Notes: generated from the letters alone by a model not told the origin. Positions 31,206 to 40,610 are shown, counted from the first letter of the stretch. The stretch: 64,000 nt of DNA from Microbacterium sp. Gd 4-13 (GCF_003095395.1 NZ_QEIJ01000007.1:62001-126000), one strand, 5' to 3'. Translations and numbers: made by a program.

Positions 31206-32647
31206 AGGCGGCGCTCATCCTCGGCACGCAGCTGTTCGCGCAGCATCCGGCCTTCGACGATCCCGACATCGACGCGTTCTTCTTCGTGGAGTCGCCCGCA
31301 CGGTTCGAGAAAATGCCGTACCACCAGCACAAGATCGTGCTGGTGCTCGCGGCGATGCGACACGCTGCTGCGCGACTCGAGGCCGACGGCCGCGCGGTCC
31401 ACCGCGTCGAGCTCGCCGAGGGGCTGTCGTTCGCGGAGGGGGTCGAGCGGCTCGTAGGCGAGACCGGTGCCGAGGGGCTCGCGTGGATGAGCGCGACCGA
31501 TCGTGGCGTCGACGAGCGCCTCGGCCGGCTGTGCGCCCGGCTCGGGCTGCGCACCCGCGTCTACCCCGACGACTTGTTCCTCACGCCCGCGGATCTCGTC
31601 GACGGATGGTTCGCCGAGCACCCCACCCCCGTCATGGAGGACTTCTACCGGTGGCAGCGTCGCCGCACCGGCGTTCTGATGGACGGGGAGAAGCCCGTGG
31701 GGCGTCGCTGGAACTTCGACGCCGACAATCGCGAACCCCTCCCCAAGGGCGGCCTGCCGATCCCCGCGCTGCCGACCCTCGAGCGCGACGCGATCCTCGA
31801 GCGCACGATCACCGAGGTCGCCGACCGGTTCGCGGGTCATCCCGGCGATGCGACGCAGTTCTGGCTGCCCGTGACCCCCGACGGGGCGCGTGGCTGGCTC
31901 GAGACGTTCGTCGCCGAGCGACTGCAGAATTTCGGCCGCTACGAAGACGCGATGGCGCACGACGAGGCGTTCCTGTTCCATTCCGTGGTCTCACCGATGC
32001 TCAACATCGGACTCGTCACGGTGCGGGAGGTGGTGGATGCGGCGCTCGCCGCCGTCGACGACGTGCCGCTGGCCTCGATCGAGGGGTTCGTGCGGCAGGT
32101 GGTGGGGTGGCGGGAGTACATGCGCGGGATGTACCGGGCTCACCCGGTGCTGGAGCGGACGAACTTCCTTGGCCAGGAGCGACGGCTCGAAGGCTGGTGG
32201 TACACGAACGAGGATGTCCCCGACGACCTGCCCGAACCTGTCCGCACGGTGCTCGGCCGGGTTCACCGGTGGGGATACGCCCACCACATCGAACGGCTCA
32301 TGGTGCTCGGCAATTGGTTTCTGCTGCAGGGGTACGAGCCGCGCGAGGTCACGCGCTGGTTCTCGGCGCTCTTCGTCGACGCGTATGAGTGGGTCATGGT
32401 GCCGAACGTGATGGGCATGAGTCAGTACGCCGACGGAGGGCTCGTCGCGACCAAGCCCTACATCTCGGGCGGTGCCTATCTGCAGCGCATGGGCTCGTGG
32501 TGGTCGTCGGGCCGGGAGGCGAAGGAATCGGCCTTCACCGACGCGTACTGGCGCTTCCTCGACGATCACGAAGACCAGCTGACCGGAAACCACCGCCTCG
32601 CCCGGCCGCTCGCCCAGATGCGTTCGCGCCGCGAGGCCGCCGAGTAG
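31202..32647 (+). CDS. Photolyase-related protein (FeS-BCP/PhrB clade) without FeS cysteines
   Basis: 481 residues of the cryptochrome/photolyase-related (DPRP, FeS-BCP) clade: ALILGTQLF at the start, HQHKIVLVLAAMRHAA, FYRWQRRRTG, RRWNFDADNREPLPKGG, and the C-terminal FAD region GYAHHIERLMVLGNWFLL, WVMVPNVMGMSQYADGG and KPYISGGAYLQRM. In known members four Cys bind a 4Fe-4S cluster, one near the WTGETDM segment and three in a CxxC...C after SDY. Here the segment after YLQRM reads GSWWSSGREAKESAF, and the whole protein has a single Cys (C111). It therefore cannot hold that cluster, though FAD binding looks intact. Confidence 0.9.
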   Translation: MKAALILGTQLFAQHPAFDDPDIDAFFFVESPARFEKMPYHQHKIVLVLAAMRHAAARLEADGRAVHRVELAEGLSFAEGVERLVGETGAEGLAWMSATDRGVDERLGRLCARLGLRTRVYPDDLFLTPADLVDGWFAEHPTPVMEDFYRWQRRRTGVLMDGEKPVGRRWNFDADNREPLPKGGLPIPALPTLERDAILERTITEVADRFAGHPGDATQFWLPVTPDGARGWLETFVAERLQNFGRYEDAMAHDEAFLFHSVVSPMLNIGLVTVREVVDAALAAVDDVPLASIEGFVRQVVGWREYMRGMYRAHPVLERTNFLGQERRLEGWWYTNEDVPDDLPEPVRTVLGRVHRWGYAHHIERLMVLGNWFLLQGYEPREVTRWFSALFVDAYEWVMVPNVMGMSQYADGGLVATKPYISGGAYLQRMGSWWSSGREAKESAFTDAYWRFLDDHEDQLTGNHRLARPLAQMRSRREAAE

Positions 32648-32686
32648 TCCGGGCGTCGAGAGCGCGTGGCATCGGTTCCCGGGGAG

Positions 32687-33388
32687 TCACGCCACGCGGC
32701 GGTACAGAACCTCCGGGCGGCCGCGCGCGCCGAAGCGGTGCGAGACGGCGGCCTGACCGGTGTCTGCGAGATAGCCGAGGTAGCGGCGTACCGTCGCGCG
32801 AGAGGCGCCCGACGCGTCGGCGATCGCCTGCACGGTGGCGGGTGTCGTCGGGTGCAGCGCCGCGAGGATCGTCTGCAGCGTGGAGTCGGCGAGGCCCTTC
32901 GGCAGCGCGATCGGGGTCGATGGCACTGCGGGCGCGGCGCGCGGTTCGACGAGCCGGTCGATCTCGCCCTGGGCGAGCCCGATCGGCGTCTCGGCCGGGC
33001 GCATGCCGCGCTCGGCGCGATACTCGGTGAGCCGGGCGACGAACGCCTCCTTCGTGAACGGCTTCACGAGATACCCCACGACGTGGGCCGCCAGGGCCTG
33101 GCGCACGGTGAACCCGTCGCGCGCCGAGCTGATCACCATGACGTCCACACCCCACTCGCGCACCAACCGCAGCCGGTGCAGCACCTCGATGCCGCTGAAA
33201 TCGGGCAGGTTCATGTCGAGCAGCACGAGATCGATGCTCGTGTCCGCAGCCAGCCGCGCCCCGTCTGTGCCGGTGCGGACGGCCGCGACGAGCTCGAACC
33301 CCTCGACGTCGCGCAGATACGCCGAATGCAGGCGCAGTACGGCCGGGTCGTCGTCGACGAGCAGCGTACGGATGCGGGTGCCGTTCAC
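32687..33388 (-). CDS. CitB/DctR-type response regulator
   Basis: 233 residues. The receiver domain carries D12-D14, phospho-acceptor D58 (LLDMNLP) and K109. A variable linker leads to a winged-helix DNA-binding domain ([20 protein letters not shown]). This matches the CitB/DpiA-DcuR regulators that respond to di- and tricarboxylates. GTG 33388 overlaps the stop of the kinase gene by four bases. Located back-to-back with tctCBA, so it probably activates that operon in response to citrate or a related acid. Confidence 0.9.
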   Translation of the reverse strand: MNGTRIRTLLVDDDPAVLRLHSAYLRDVEGFELVAAVRTGTDGARLAADTSIDLVLLDMNLPDFSGIEVLHRLRLVREWGVDVMVISSARDGFTVRQALAAHVVGYLVKPFTKEAFVARLTEYRAERGMRPAETPIGLAQGEIDRLVEPRAAPAVPSTPIALPKGLADSTLQTILAALHPTTPATVQAIADASGASRATVRRYLGYLADTGQAAVSHRFGARGRPEVLYRRVA

Positions 33389-34638
33389 CGCACGAGCCCT
33401 CGGGCCGGGATCGGCATCTCGACCGTGAAGCGCGCCCCGCCCCACGGGGAGCGCCCGACCGTGACGGTGCCGCCGCGCCCGGCGACCGCGCGACGGACGA
33501 GGTCGAGCCCGACCCCGCGCGCGTTGGGTCCGCCCTTCGACGAGACGCCGCGCTCGAAGATGCGGTCTACCAGGTCGGCCGCGATGCCCGGGCCGTCATC
33601 GGCCACGTCGACGTGCACCCCGGTCGGGTCGGCGACGACGAGCACGCGAACGGTCTGCCCGCCCGCCTCGATCGCGTTGCGACAGAGGTTGCCGACCACG
33701 AGCAGGTCGGCGTCGTCGAGCAGCCCCGGCTCGACGGTCGTCAGCGGATCGACCTCCAGGCGCCCGCCGCGCGCGTGGAACTCGGACGCGAGGGCATCCA
33801 GCAGGGTGCGCAGGGCGGGGTCGCCGACGGCCGCGGCCGCGGCCGTGCCGGTCGTCAGCGGCACCAGCCGATCGACGTACTCGAGCGCGGCCTCCGCTTC
33901 GCCCTCGGCGACCAGGCCGCGGATCACGTGCAGACGGGTGCGGAACTCGTGCGTCTGGTCGCGCAGCGCCTCAGCGATCCGCCGCTGGGTCTCGGCATCG
34001 CGGGCGCGGTCTTCGAGACGGCGGATGCTGCGGCGCAGCACTCCGGTCAGCAGCGCGCTGACGAAGCATCCGATCACCACCGATCCGAGCACCCAGGGGA
34101 GGAGCCCTCCGACCGCGGCGCTCAGGTCGCTCGCGATGCTGCTCTCGAGGATGCCGACCGACGCCGCGCCCACGATCTCGTCGCCGTCGGAGACCGGCAC
34201 CTTCGCGCGCAGCGTCGACCCGATCGTGCCCGTCTCGGTGCCCACGAAGGTCTCGCCGTCGAGCACGGCCGACGGGTCGGTCGAGACTCGCAGACCCCGC
34301 TGATCGGGGGTCGGGTGGGTGAGCCGGATGCCCGCCGCGTCGGTGATGACCACGTAGTCGACGCCCGAGGCCTCCTGCAGGATGTCGGCGAGCGGCTGCA
34401 GCTCGGCCATGGCCGAGGCGGTGTCGCCCTGCACGGCGGTACGCACCTGGTCGAGGTCGGCGAGGCTGCGCGAGACATCGAGCACGCGCTCGGTGGTGGC
34501 GACGCGGATGCTGCGGTCCTGCACCGCGAGGGCCACCAGAGTGGTGACGGCCACGCAGGCGAGCACGACCACGCACTGCATGACGAGGATCGCGAGCGTG
34601 CGGGTCTTCGTGCTCGCACCCGGCGTGTTCGAGGTCAT
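33385..34638 (-). CDS. CitA/DcuS-type sensor histidine kinase
   Basis: 417 residues: TM1 (14-38), a periplasmic PASp-like sensor of about 140 residues containing DYVVITDAAGIRLTHPTPDQ and VGTETGTIG, TM2 (180-203), a linker and the SPOB-type dimerisation box QTHEFRTRLHVI with phospho-acceptor H230. The HATPase domain follows (NLCRNAIEA, DDGPGI, GVGLDLVR). CitA/DcuS kinases bind citrate or C4-acids outside the cell. Coupled with the CitB-like regulator by a GTGA overlap and divergent from the tripartite tricarboxylate transporter. Confidence 0.92.
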   Translation of the reverse strand: MTSNTPGASTKTRTLAILVMQCVVVLACVAVTTLVALAVQDRSIRVATTERVLDVSRSLADLDQVRTAVQGDTASAMAELQPLADILQEASGVDYVVITDAAGIRLTHPTPDQRGLRVSTDPSAVLDGETFVGTETGTIGSTLRAKVPVSDGDEIVGAASVGILESSIASDLSAAVGGLLPWVLGSVVIGCFVSALLTGVLRRSIRRLEDRARDAETQRRIAEALRDQTHEFRTRLHVIRGLVAEGEAEAALEYVDRLVPLTTGTAAAAAVGDPALRTLLDALASEFHARGGRLEVDPLTTVEPGLLDDADLLVVGNLCRNAIEAGGQTVRVLVVADPTGVHVDVADDGPGIAADLVDRIFERGVSSKGGPNARGVGLDLVRRAVAGRGGTVTVGRSPWGGARFTVEMPIPARGLVR

Positions 34639-34763
34639 CGTCGACTCCTCTGCGGCGTGAGCATCAATGAGCGCAAATCCAGCCGAACGCGACGCGACAC
34701 CCACGCGATGCCAGTCTACTCGGGCGGTCTGCAGCAACGACGACGCAGACCCGGGAGGTGGAT

Positions 34764-35747
34764 ATGCGTCGACGCATCATCGGAACGATCGTGGGTGTCC
34801 TCGCCGGAGCGCTCTTCCTCGGCGCGGCCGTGCACGCGAGCGTCACCGGAGGAGGCTCCGCCAGCCCACGCACGAAGATCACCCTCGTCGCGCCCGCCGC
34901 ACCCGGCGGCGGATGGGACGCTTTCGCCCGCGAGGGCCAGCAGGTCATGCGCACCGAGGGCATCGCCGGGGGAGTGCAGGTCGTGAACATCCCCGGCGCG
35001 TCCGGCACGATCGGCCTCGGCCAGGTCGCCGAGATGGGGGACCGGCACGACATCATGCTCGTCACCGGCGGAGTCATGGTCGGCGGAACAATCATCAACA
35101 ACTCCCAGGTCACGCTGGAAGACGTCACCCCGATCGCCCGGCTCGCCGACGACTTCAACGTGCTCGTGGTGCCGTCCGACTCGCCGTTCCAAACGCTCGA
35201 CGACTTCGCCGCGGCGCTCGCCGCCGACCCGGGCGGCACGGCCATCGCCGGCGGTTCGCTCGGCGGCATCGACCACCTCCTCGCGGGGCTCCTCGCGCAG
35301 GCCGTCGGAGCGAACCCGGCCTCCGTGAACTACCTCGCCTACCCCGGCGGCGGCGAGGTCGTGACCTCGGTTCTCTCGCACACGGCCGCGGCGGGCCTGT
35401 CGGGGTACAACGAGTTCCGCGACCAGATCGAGTCGGGCAGCATGCGGGCCCTCGGCACCTCCGCCCCCGAGCCCGTGGAGGGCATCGACCTGCCGACCTT
35501 CCGCGAGGGCGGGCTCGACGTGTCGATGTCGAACTGGCGCGGGTACATCGCCCCGCCCGGGATCGACGACGAGACCCGCGAGGAGCTGATCGCCATGGTC
35601 ACGGAGCTCCGCGACACGGAGGCGTGGGCGGAGGTGCTCGACCGCAACGGCTGGGTCGACAGCTTCATGACCGGAGACGAGTTCGGCGCGTTCATCGCCG
35701 ATGAGACCAGCCGCACCGAGCAGATCGTCGAGGAGCTGGGACTATGA
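34764..35747 (+). CDS. tctC: TctC-family tripartite tricarboxylate-binding protein
   Basis: 327 residues with a signal segment (IIGTIVGVLAGALFLGAAV) and the TctC fold: ITLVAPAAPGGGWDAFARE at the first ligand site, VVNIPGASGTIGL, then DFNVLVVPSDSPFQTLDD and NYLAYPGGGEVVTSVL. It catches citrate-like or other carboxylates outside the membrane for TctAB. There is no lipobox Cys. ATG 34764 is chosen because GGGAGG is five bases upstream; the alternative GTG at 34758 overlaps that site. It is the first gene of tctCBA. Confidence 0.92.
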   Translation: MRRRIIGTIVGVLAGALFLGAAVHASVTGGGSASPRTKITLVAPAAPGGGWDAFAREGQQVMRTEGIAGGVQVVNIPGASGTIGLGQVAEMGDRHDIMLVTGGVMVGGTIINNSQVTLEDVTPIARLADDFNVLVVPSDSPFQTLDDFAAALAADPGGTAIAGGSLGGIDHLLAGLLAQAVGANPASVNYLAYPGGGEVVTSVLSHTAAAGLSGYNEFRDQIESGSMRALGTSAPEPVEGIDLPTFREGGLDVSMSNWRGYIAPPGIDDETREELIAMVTELRDTEAWAEVLDRNGWVDSFMTGDEFGAFIADETSRTEQIVEELGL

Positions 35748-36397
35748 CGACCAACGATTCACATCCGATGACCACGGGAACCATCCGTGTCCAGCGCATG
35801 CCCCGCTGGTTCACGGGCCGCAGCGAGCTGTTCGTCGTCGCCGGCGTGCTCGTGCTCGCGACGTGGATGCTCATCGGCACCGTCACGATGAAGGTGCCCG
35901 ACGGCGCCGCCTTCCCCGGGCCGCAGTTCTTTCCGACTCTCGTGTGCGTGTTCCTCTACGCGGTGGCCATCGCCCTGGCGATCGAGGTGCTGCGCACCCC
36001 GCAGCGCCAGCACGTGGGGGATGACCCGGTGGAGATATCCGACGAGATGCTCCGCGACCTCGGCGCGATCGACGCGACGAGCGAGATCCGCGTCGTCTCT
36101 CCCGAGGACTACGCGGCGAAGCCGACGGATGCTGCGGCGAGCGCAGCATCCGGATCCGACCACAAGACGGTGCTGATCACGATCGCCGGCTTCGCGGGCT
36201 TCATCGTGATCCTGCCGTTCATCGGCTGGCTCATCTCGGCGGCGGCGCTCTTCTGGGTCATCGCCTGGGCGTTCGGCAGCAAGCGACCGCTGATGGACAT
36301 CGCCATCGCCGTCATCATCTCGTCGGTCGTGCAGCTGGCGTTCGGGGCGGGCCTGGGCCTGTCGCTCCCCGCCGGCTTCCTGGGAGGGATTCTCTGA
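35744..36397 (+). CDS. tctB: TctB-family small membrane subunit
   Basis: 217 residues with four hydrophobic helices; FFPTLVCVFLYAVAIAL in the first half and FAGFIVILPFIGWLISAAAL in the second. A hydrophilic loop of about 60 residues between helix 2 and 3 is longer than usual. It pairs with TctA as the small subunit of the secondary transporter. The start overlaps the tctC stop by four bases and the tctA start shares its last base region. Confidence 0.88.
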   Translation: MTTNDSHPMTTGTIRVQRMPRWFTGRSELFVVAGVLVLATWMLIGTVTMKVPDGAAFPGPQFFPTLVCVFLYAVAIALAIEVLRTPQRQHVGDDPVEISDEMLRDLGAIDATSEIRVVSPEDYAAKPTDAAASAASGSDHKTVLITIAGFAGFIVILPFIGWLISAAALFWVIAWAFGSKRPLMDIAIAVIISSVVQLAFGAGLGLSLPAGFLGGIL

Positions 36398-37935
36398 TGG
36401 ATCAGCTCGGACACCTCATGGAGGGGTTCTCCGTCGCCTTCACGCCGCAGAACCTGCTCTTCCTCGTCATCGGCGCCGTGCTCGGCACGGCCGTGGGCGT
36501 TCTCCCGGGCCTCGGTTCGGCCATGGCCGTCGCCCTGCTGCTGCCGGTCACGTTCAGCCTCGACCCGACCGGCGCGTTCATCATGTTCGCGAGCATCTAC
36601 TTCGGAGGGCTGTTCGGCGACTCGACCTCGGGCATCCTGCTCAACACCCCGGGCAACTCCTCGGCGATAGCCACGACCTTCGAAGGTCATCGGATGGCCA
36701 AGGACGGCCGAGCGGCCAAGGCTCTCGGAACGTCGGCGATCGGTGCGTTCATCGGCGGCACCATCGCCTGCATCCTGGTGGTCTTCTTCGCCCCCGCGAT
36801 CGTGCAGCTCGCGACGATCTTCGGTCCGGCCGAGTACTTCGCGCTCGCCGTGTTCGCCTTCGTCGCCATCTCGGCCGTCGTCGCCGACTCGATCGTGCGC
36901 GGACTCGTCTCGCTCGGCCTCGGCTTCGCCCTCGCCCTCGTCGGCATCGACGGCATGACGGGCACCGAGCGGTTCACCGCAGGCAGCCCGGTGCTCTTCG
37001 ACGGCATCTCGATCATCGTCATCACGGTGGGCCTCCTCGCCCTCGGCGAGGTGCTGCACGTCGGCTCGTACATCCGGAGATCGGGCGGCCCCGGCGCGGT
37101 CGTCGCGCCGAAGGGCTCGCCGATGCTGAACGCCCGAGAGTGGCGTCAGGCGCTGCCGGCGTTCCTCCGCGGCACCGCGTTCGGCGTGCCGTTCGGTGCG
37201 ATCCCGGTGGGCGGCTCTGAGGTTCCGACGTTCCTGGCGTACGGCACCGAGAAGCGACTCGCCAAGCGTCGCAACGACCCCGACTTCGGCACGCGCGGTG
37301 CGATCCAGGGCGTGGCCGGTCCTGAGGCCGCAGGCAACGCGACCGCGGGCTCCGCGATGGGCGCGTTGCTCGGCCTCGGCATCCCCACGTCGGCGACGGC
37401 GGCCATGATGATCGCCGCGTTCCAGCAGTACGGCATGCAGCCCGGCCCGTTGCTCTTCGAGCGCAGCGGCGACCTGGTCTGGCCGCTGCTGGCGAGCCTC
37501 TTCCTGGGGCTCATCATCCTGCTGATCATCAACCTGCCCTTCGCCGCGGTGTGGGCGAAGCTGCTGCTGATCCCGCGTCACTACCTCTACGCGGGCATCT
37601 CGGTCGTCGCGATGCTCGGCATCTACGCCATCGCGTCGCGCACCGTCGATCTCTGGATGGCGCTGGGGATCGGCGTGGTCGGACTGATCATGCGACGTTT
37701 CGCGCTCCCGCTCGCGCCGGTGCTGATCGCCGCGATCCTCGGCCCGCTGGCCGAGACGCAGCTGCGCCGCGCGCTGGCTGTGTCAGAGGGCGACCCGACG
37801 ATCCTCGTCTCTTCGCCCATCACGGTGGTGTTGTATCTGCTGCTCGCGGTGGTTGTCGGGGTCAGCGTGCTGCAGCACACCCGCCACACCATCACTCGTC
37901 GCAAGACCGACAAGGCCGACGCGCTCGTCCCCTGA
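36397..37935 (+). CDS. tctA: TctA-family large membrane subunit
   Basis: 512 residues with 11-12 helices and the family signature: AVGVLPGLGSAMAVALLLP, the YFGGLFGDSTSGILLNTPGN stretch, and PEAAGNATAGSAMGALLGLG, which form the two inverted repeat halves and the substrate site. It transports the ligand delivered by TctC using a cation gradient. Substrate: tricarboxylate or similar acid, by family. It ends with a hydrophilic tail. Last gene of the operon, followed by a strong hairpin. Confidence 0.94.
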   Translation: MDQLGHLMEGFSVAFTPQNLLFLVIGAVLGTAVGVLPGLGSAMAVALLLPVTFSLDPTGAFIMFASIYFGGLFGDSTSGILLNTPGNSSAIATTFEGHRMAKDGRAAKALGTSAIGAFIGGTIACILVVFFAPAIVQLATIFGPAEYFALAVFAFVAISAVVADSIVRGLVSLGLGFALALVGIDGMTGTERFTAGSPVLFDGISIIVITVGLLALGEVLHVGSYIRRSGGPGAVVAPKGSPMLNAREWRQALPAFLRGTAFGVPFGAIPVGGSEVPTFLAYGTEKRLAKRRNDPDFGTRGAIQGVAGPEAAGNATAGSAMGALLGLGIPTSATAAMMIAAFQQYGMQPGPLLFERSGDLVWPLLASLFLGLIILLIINLPFAAVWAKLLLIPRHYLYAGISVVAMLGIYAIASRTVDLWMALGIGVVGLIMRRFALPLAPVLIAAILGPLAETQLRRALAVSEGDPTILVSSPITVVLYLLLAVVVGVSVLQHTRHTITRRKTDKADALVP

Positions 37936-37948
37936 CCCGCGCAGAACA

Positions 37949-37993
37949 GGCAGTTCGTGCCGCATTCGGATGGATGATGCGGCACGAACTGCC
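37949..37993. terminator. Terminator hairpin after tctA
   Basis: GGCAGTTCGTGCCGCAT (37949-37965) and ATGCGGCACGAACTGCC (37977-37993) form a perfect 17-bp stem with an 11-base loop. It lies between convergent tctA and the lipoprotein gene; no T-run follows on either strand. Confidence 0.8.
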
Positions 37994-38010
37994 GTGTGCA
38001 CGTCGACGTC

Positions 38011-38598
38011 TCAGGCGGTCCACTCCCAGGTGGCGAAGACCGACTGCGCGAGGGCGGTGCGGCCGGCCTCGGCGACGTCGTCGTTGAAGGTGAAGGTCAC
38101 GACGTAGGTCTGGCCGGCGTTGGTGGGGTAGTACTGGTCGACGCGGAACTCGCTGCCGCTCGAGGCGAGGAGCGCGGTGAGGTGCGACGACTCGACCCCC
38201 GCGACCGTCACCCGCTCGAGCACCTGCACGTCGGTGGCTCCGCCGGTCTCGAGCTCCTGCACGCCGATGGTCTCGACCTGCTCGTTCGTGACCTCGCCGG
38301 CGGGGCTGAGGACGACGTTGATGTTGTCGGCGAAGCCGTCGGTGTCGGTCACATCGGCCACGGCCGTGTCGACGCCGTCGGGCACGGCCTGTCCGTCGGG
38401 GATGCCCCAGCCCTCGGGAGCGATGAAGCTGTAGCCGTCACCGGTGATCCGGTCGCCGGTGGTGGCTTCGTCCGACTCGGACGGTGCAGTCGTGCTCGAG
38501 GCGGCGGGGGTGTCGGTGCCGATCGTCGCGGGCGAACACCCGGCGAGGGCGAGCGCGAGTACGACGGAGGCGGCGGCGAGGGCGGGGATACGGCGCAT
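38011..38598 (-). CDS. Putative lipoprotein (LpqN/LppX-like size)
   Basis: 195 residues: signal peptide ending in LALAGC, a Thr/Ser-rich linker, then a domain of about 145 residues beginning GYSFIAPEGWGIPDG and ending in strands (YVVTFTFNDDVAEAGR). The opening W-x-x-P and the close resemble lipoproteins of the PsbP/DUF1795-like fold. It is anchored outside the membrane. TACGGT lies seven bases before the ATG. Unlinked to the peptide genes further right. Function unknown. Confidence 0.8.
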   Translation of the reverse strand: MRRIPALAAASVVLALALAGCSPATIGTDTPAASSTTAPSESDEATTGDRITGDGYSFIAPEGWGIPDGQAVPDGVDTAVADVTDTDGFADNINVVLSPAGEVTNEQVETIGVQELETGGATDVQVLERVTVAGVESSHLTALLASSGSEFRVDQYYPTNAGQTYVVTFTFNDDVAEAGRTALAQSVFATWEWTA

Positions 38599-38605
38599 GC
38601 CCTTC

Positions 38606-38611
38606 ACCGTA
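38606..38611 (-). promoter_or_regulatory. -10 box for the lipoprotein
   Basis: TACGGT on the minus strand, seven bases before ATG 38598; leaderless arrangement. Confidence 0.6.
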
Positions 38612-38661
38612 CGCGGGGTGCGGGGTGGCATCGACCGCCTTTACATCCGTGCGCGGCGGAG

Positions 38662-39768
38662 TCACGCGGAAGCGATGGCTCCGTGGTCGGGAAGTGCGGA
38701 CGCGAGCTGCGTCCGCCACCACGGCGTCTCGATGAACCCGCGCTTGAGGAAGACGAGCTCCATGCTCGACGTCCACCCCTGCACGCCGTCGAGGTGGGCG
38801 AGGGAGTCGGTGATGAAGGCGTAGAGCTCGGCGGTCGACGGTGAGATCACCTCGCACACGAGTGCGTTCTGATCCAGGAGCACGGCCAGGTATCGCACGA
38901 AGGGGTAGGCGCTGAGCTCGCGTGCGACGTCGTCGAGACGGTCAGGGCGCACCGTGACGGTCATGAAGGTCTCCGCCGCCATCCCGAGGGCCGCGGAGGG
39001 AACGAGGGCGAGCATGTCGACGCAGTGAGTGCTGCGCATCCGTTCGAAGCGACGCCGCACGCTCGACTCGTTCATGCCGAGCCGTTCGGCGATGCTCTGG
39101 AACGTCTCTCGTCCGTCGGCGCGCAGCGCCGCGAGGATGGCCCGATCGGCGCCGTCGAAGTGCTCGGGCGCGCACGGTGCGTGCGTCGGCGGCGCCTCGT
39201 CCTCGGCAGCATCGGGCGGCCCGAGCATCTCCCCGTACAGCTGACGACCCCAGTCGAAGCTGACTTTGTAGACATGGAGGATGAGGTCGCTGCGCCAGCG
39301 CTCGACACCGTCGATCAGTTGCAGCTCCGCGACGTGATGCGGGTACCGGGTGGCGCCGCCACGCACGATGACCTCCGCCATGATGTCGTAGCTGCCCGTG
39401 ACGACCGTGCAGAACCTGACCTCTTTGTTCTGGGCCAGTGTCTCGGCGACCCGCATCTGCATCCCCGGGGCGGTGTTGATGCGCACGAAGAACGAGTCGA
39501 ACGGTCCGTCGGCGCCGAGGGCGGGCACGGCCGCGACGCGTACGACGCCGTCGGCGATCAGCTGCTGTCCCCGTCGCGAGACCGTCGTCACCGGGCCGCC
39601 GACCGCTTCGGCGATGGCCCGCCAGCTGGCGCGTCCGTCACGTTGCAGCGCGACGATGATGCGCTTGTCGAGGTCGGTCAGGCGGTCCAGAGCGCCGGAG
39701 ATCACGGGTTCGCTGACGCCGTCGGAGGGACGACCCGATGTAGGAACGAGCGGACGGTCCGTGTCCAT
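38662..39768 (-). CDS. Lrp/AsnC-type regulator with duplicated domains
   Basis: About 368 residues holding two Lrp-like units in tandem: HTH 1 (RIIVALQRDGRASWRAIAEA), a RAM-like ligand domain, then HTH 2 (ILAALRADGRETFQSIAERL) and a second ligand domain. The double form is common in actinobacteria. Lrp proteins sense amino acids or small peptides. The gene is on the same strand as, and just downstream of, the peptide-use genes, and overlaps the hydrolase gene end by up to 67 bases if the ATG at 39768 is used; a later GTG (39717) would cut the overlap to about 16. Confidence 0.87.
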   Translation of the reverse strand: MDTDRPLVPTSGRPSDGVSEPVISGALDRLTDLDKRIIVALQRDGRASWRAIAEAVGGPVTTVSRRGQQLIADGVVRVAAVPALGADGPFDSFFVRINTAPGMQMRVAETLAQNKEVRFCTVVTGSYDIMAEVIVRGGATRYPHHVAELQLIDGVERWRSDLILHVYKVSFDWGRQLYGEMLGPPDAAEDEAPPTHAPCAPEHFDGADRAILAALRADGRETFQSIAERLGMNESSVRRRFERMRSTHCVDMLALVPSAALGMAAETFMTVTVRPDRLDDVARELSAYPFVRYLAVLLDQNALVCEVISPSTAELYAFITDSLAHLDGVQGWTSSMELVFLKRGFIETPWWRTQLASALPDHGAIASA

Positions 39769-40610
39769 TCCTCTGCCTCCTCGATCTGGGGCGAGTGGCC
39801 CGACTTCTCGAAGACGACGAGATGCGAGTCGGGGATGAGCTCTGCGATGGTCTCACTGCACGATACCGGCGTGATCCAGTCGGTGCGTCCGACGGTGATG
39901 AGCGTCGGCGCCGTCACTCCGGGCAGCCGCGGCTTGAGGTCGTAGTTCTTCAGGTTGACCGAGAAGGCGTAGTTGTGCGCCTCGAAACGGTAGGGCGTGG
40001 CCTGCACCTTCCGTTCGGTGGCCTCGGGGTCGTAGACGAAGTCGTAGAGCGGCAGGATCTCCCGCCAGCAGTCCTTGAGGTCGTCGTTGTCGCGAACCCG
40101 GCCTTCGTCGATGCGGTCGAACTTCTCCATGTCGATGTCGACGCGGTCGCTGGCGATCGCGTTCTCGCGCGCCAGGTGGGCGTTGCCGTTGTCGGCCGAC
40201 GTGTCGCGCAGCACGACCGCGCTCACCCGGTCGGGGTAGCGGATGGCGTACTCCATCGCCATGAAACCGCCGTACGAGCCGCCCGCCATGATGACCGTCT
40301 CCGCACCCGCCCACTCGCGCAGCCCGTCGAGGTCGGCGGCCCACTGCTCGTGGCTGAAGACGCCCGCCCCCTCGCTCTCCCCGCTGCCGCGTGCGTCGAA
40401 CACCACGACGCGATACTCGTCGGCGAGTCGGCCGAAGCTGGCGCGGGGCTCGGCGCGCGATCCGAGCCCGGGTGCGCCGTGGTGCGTCAGGATGACGGGG
40501 GCGTCCTCCGGGCCGAGCACTTCGACGGCGAGCTCGTTGCCGTTGATCACCACGCGTTGCGCGCGTGTGGTCGCTGCTGCGAACTCGGGGGAGACGGCGT
40601 TCTCGGTCAT
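39702..40610 (-). CDS. Alpha/beta hydrolase, prolyl aminopeptidase-like
   Basis: 302 residues with the classic fold: HHGAPGLGSR (oxyanion hole), VVVFDARGSGESE, the nucleophile elbow GGSYGG with S112, then GRTDWITP (Asp) and SGHSP (His). The cap region and the R-G-x-G-x-S pattern after strand 4 fit the proline-iminopeptidase/peptidase S33 group. In a peptide operon, it could remove N-terminal residues from imported peptides, or hydrolyse an amide or ester; the sequence cannot decide. Located between the Lrp gene and the M24 gene. Confidence 0.85.
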   Translation of the reverse strand: MTENAVSPEFAAATTRAQRVVINGNELAVEVLGPEDAPVILTHHGAPGLGSRAEPRASFGRLADEYRVVVFDARGSGESEGAGVFSHEQWAADLDGLREWAGAETVIMAGGSYGGFMAMEYAIRYPDRVSAVVLRDTSADNGNAHLARENAIASDRVDIDMEKFDRIDEGRVRDNDDLKDCWREILPLYDFVYDPEATERKVQATPYRFEAHNYAFSVNLKNYDLKPRLPGVTAPTLITVGRTDWITPVSCSETIAELIPDSHLVVFEKSGHSPQIEEAEEWTRTVRSFLHRVVPPTASANP

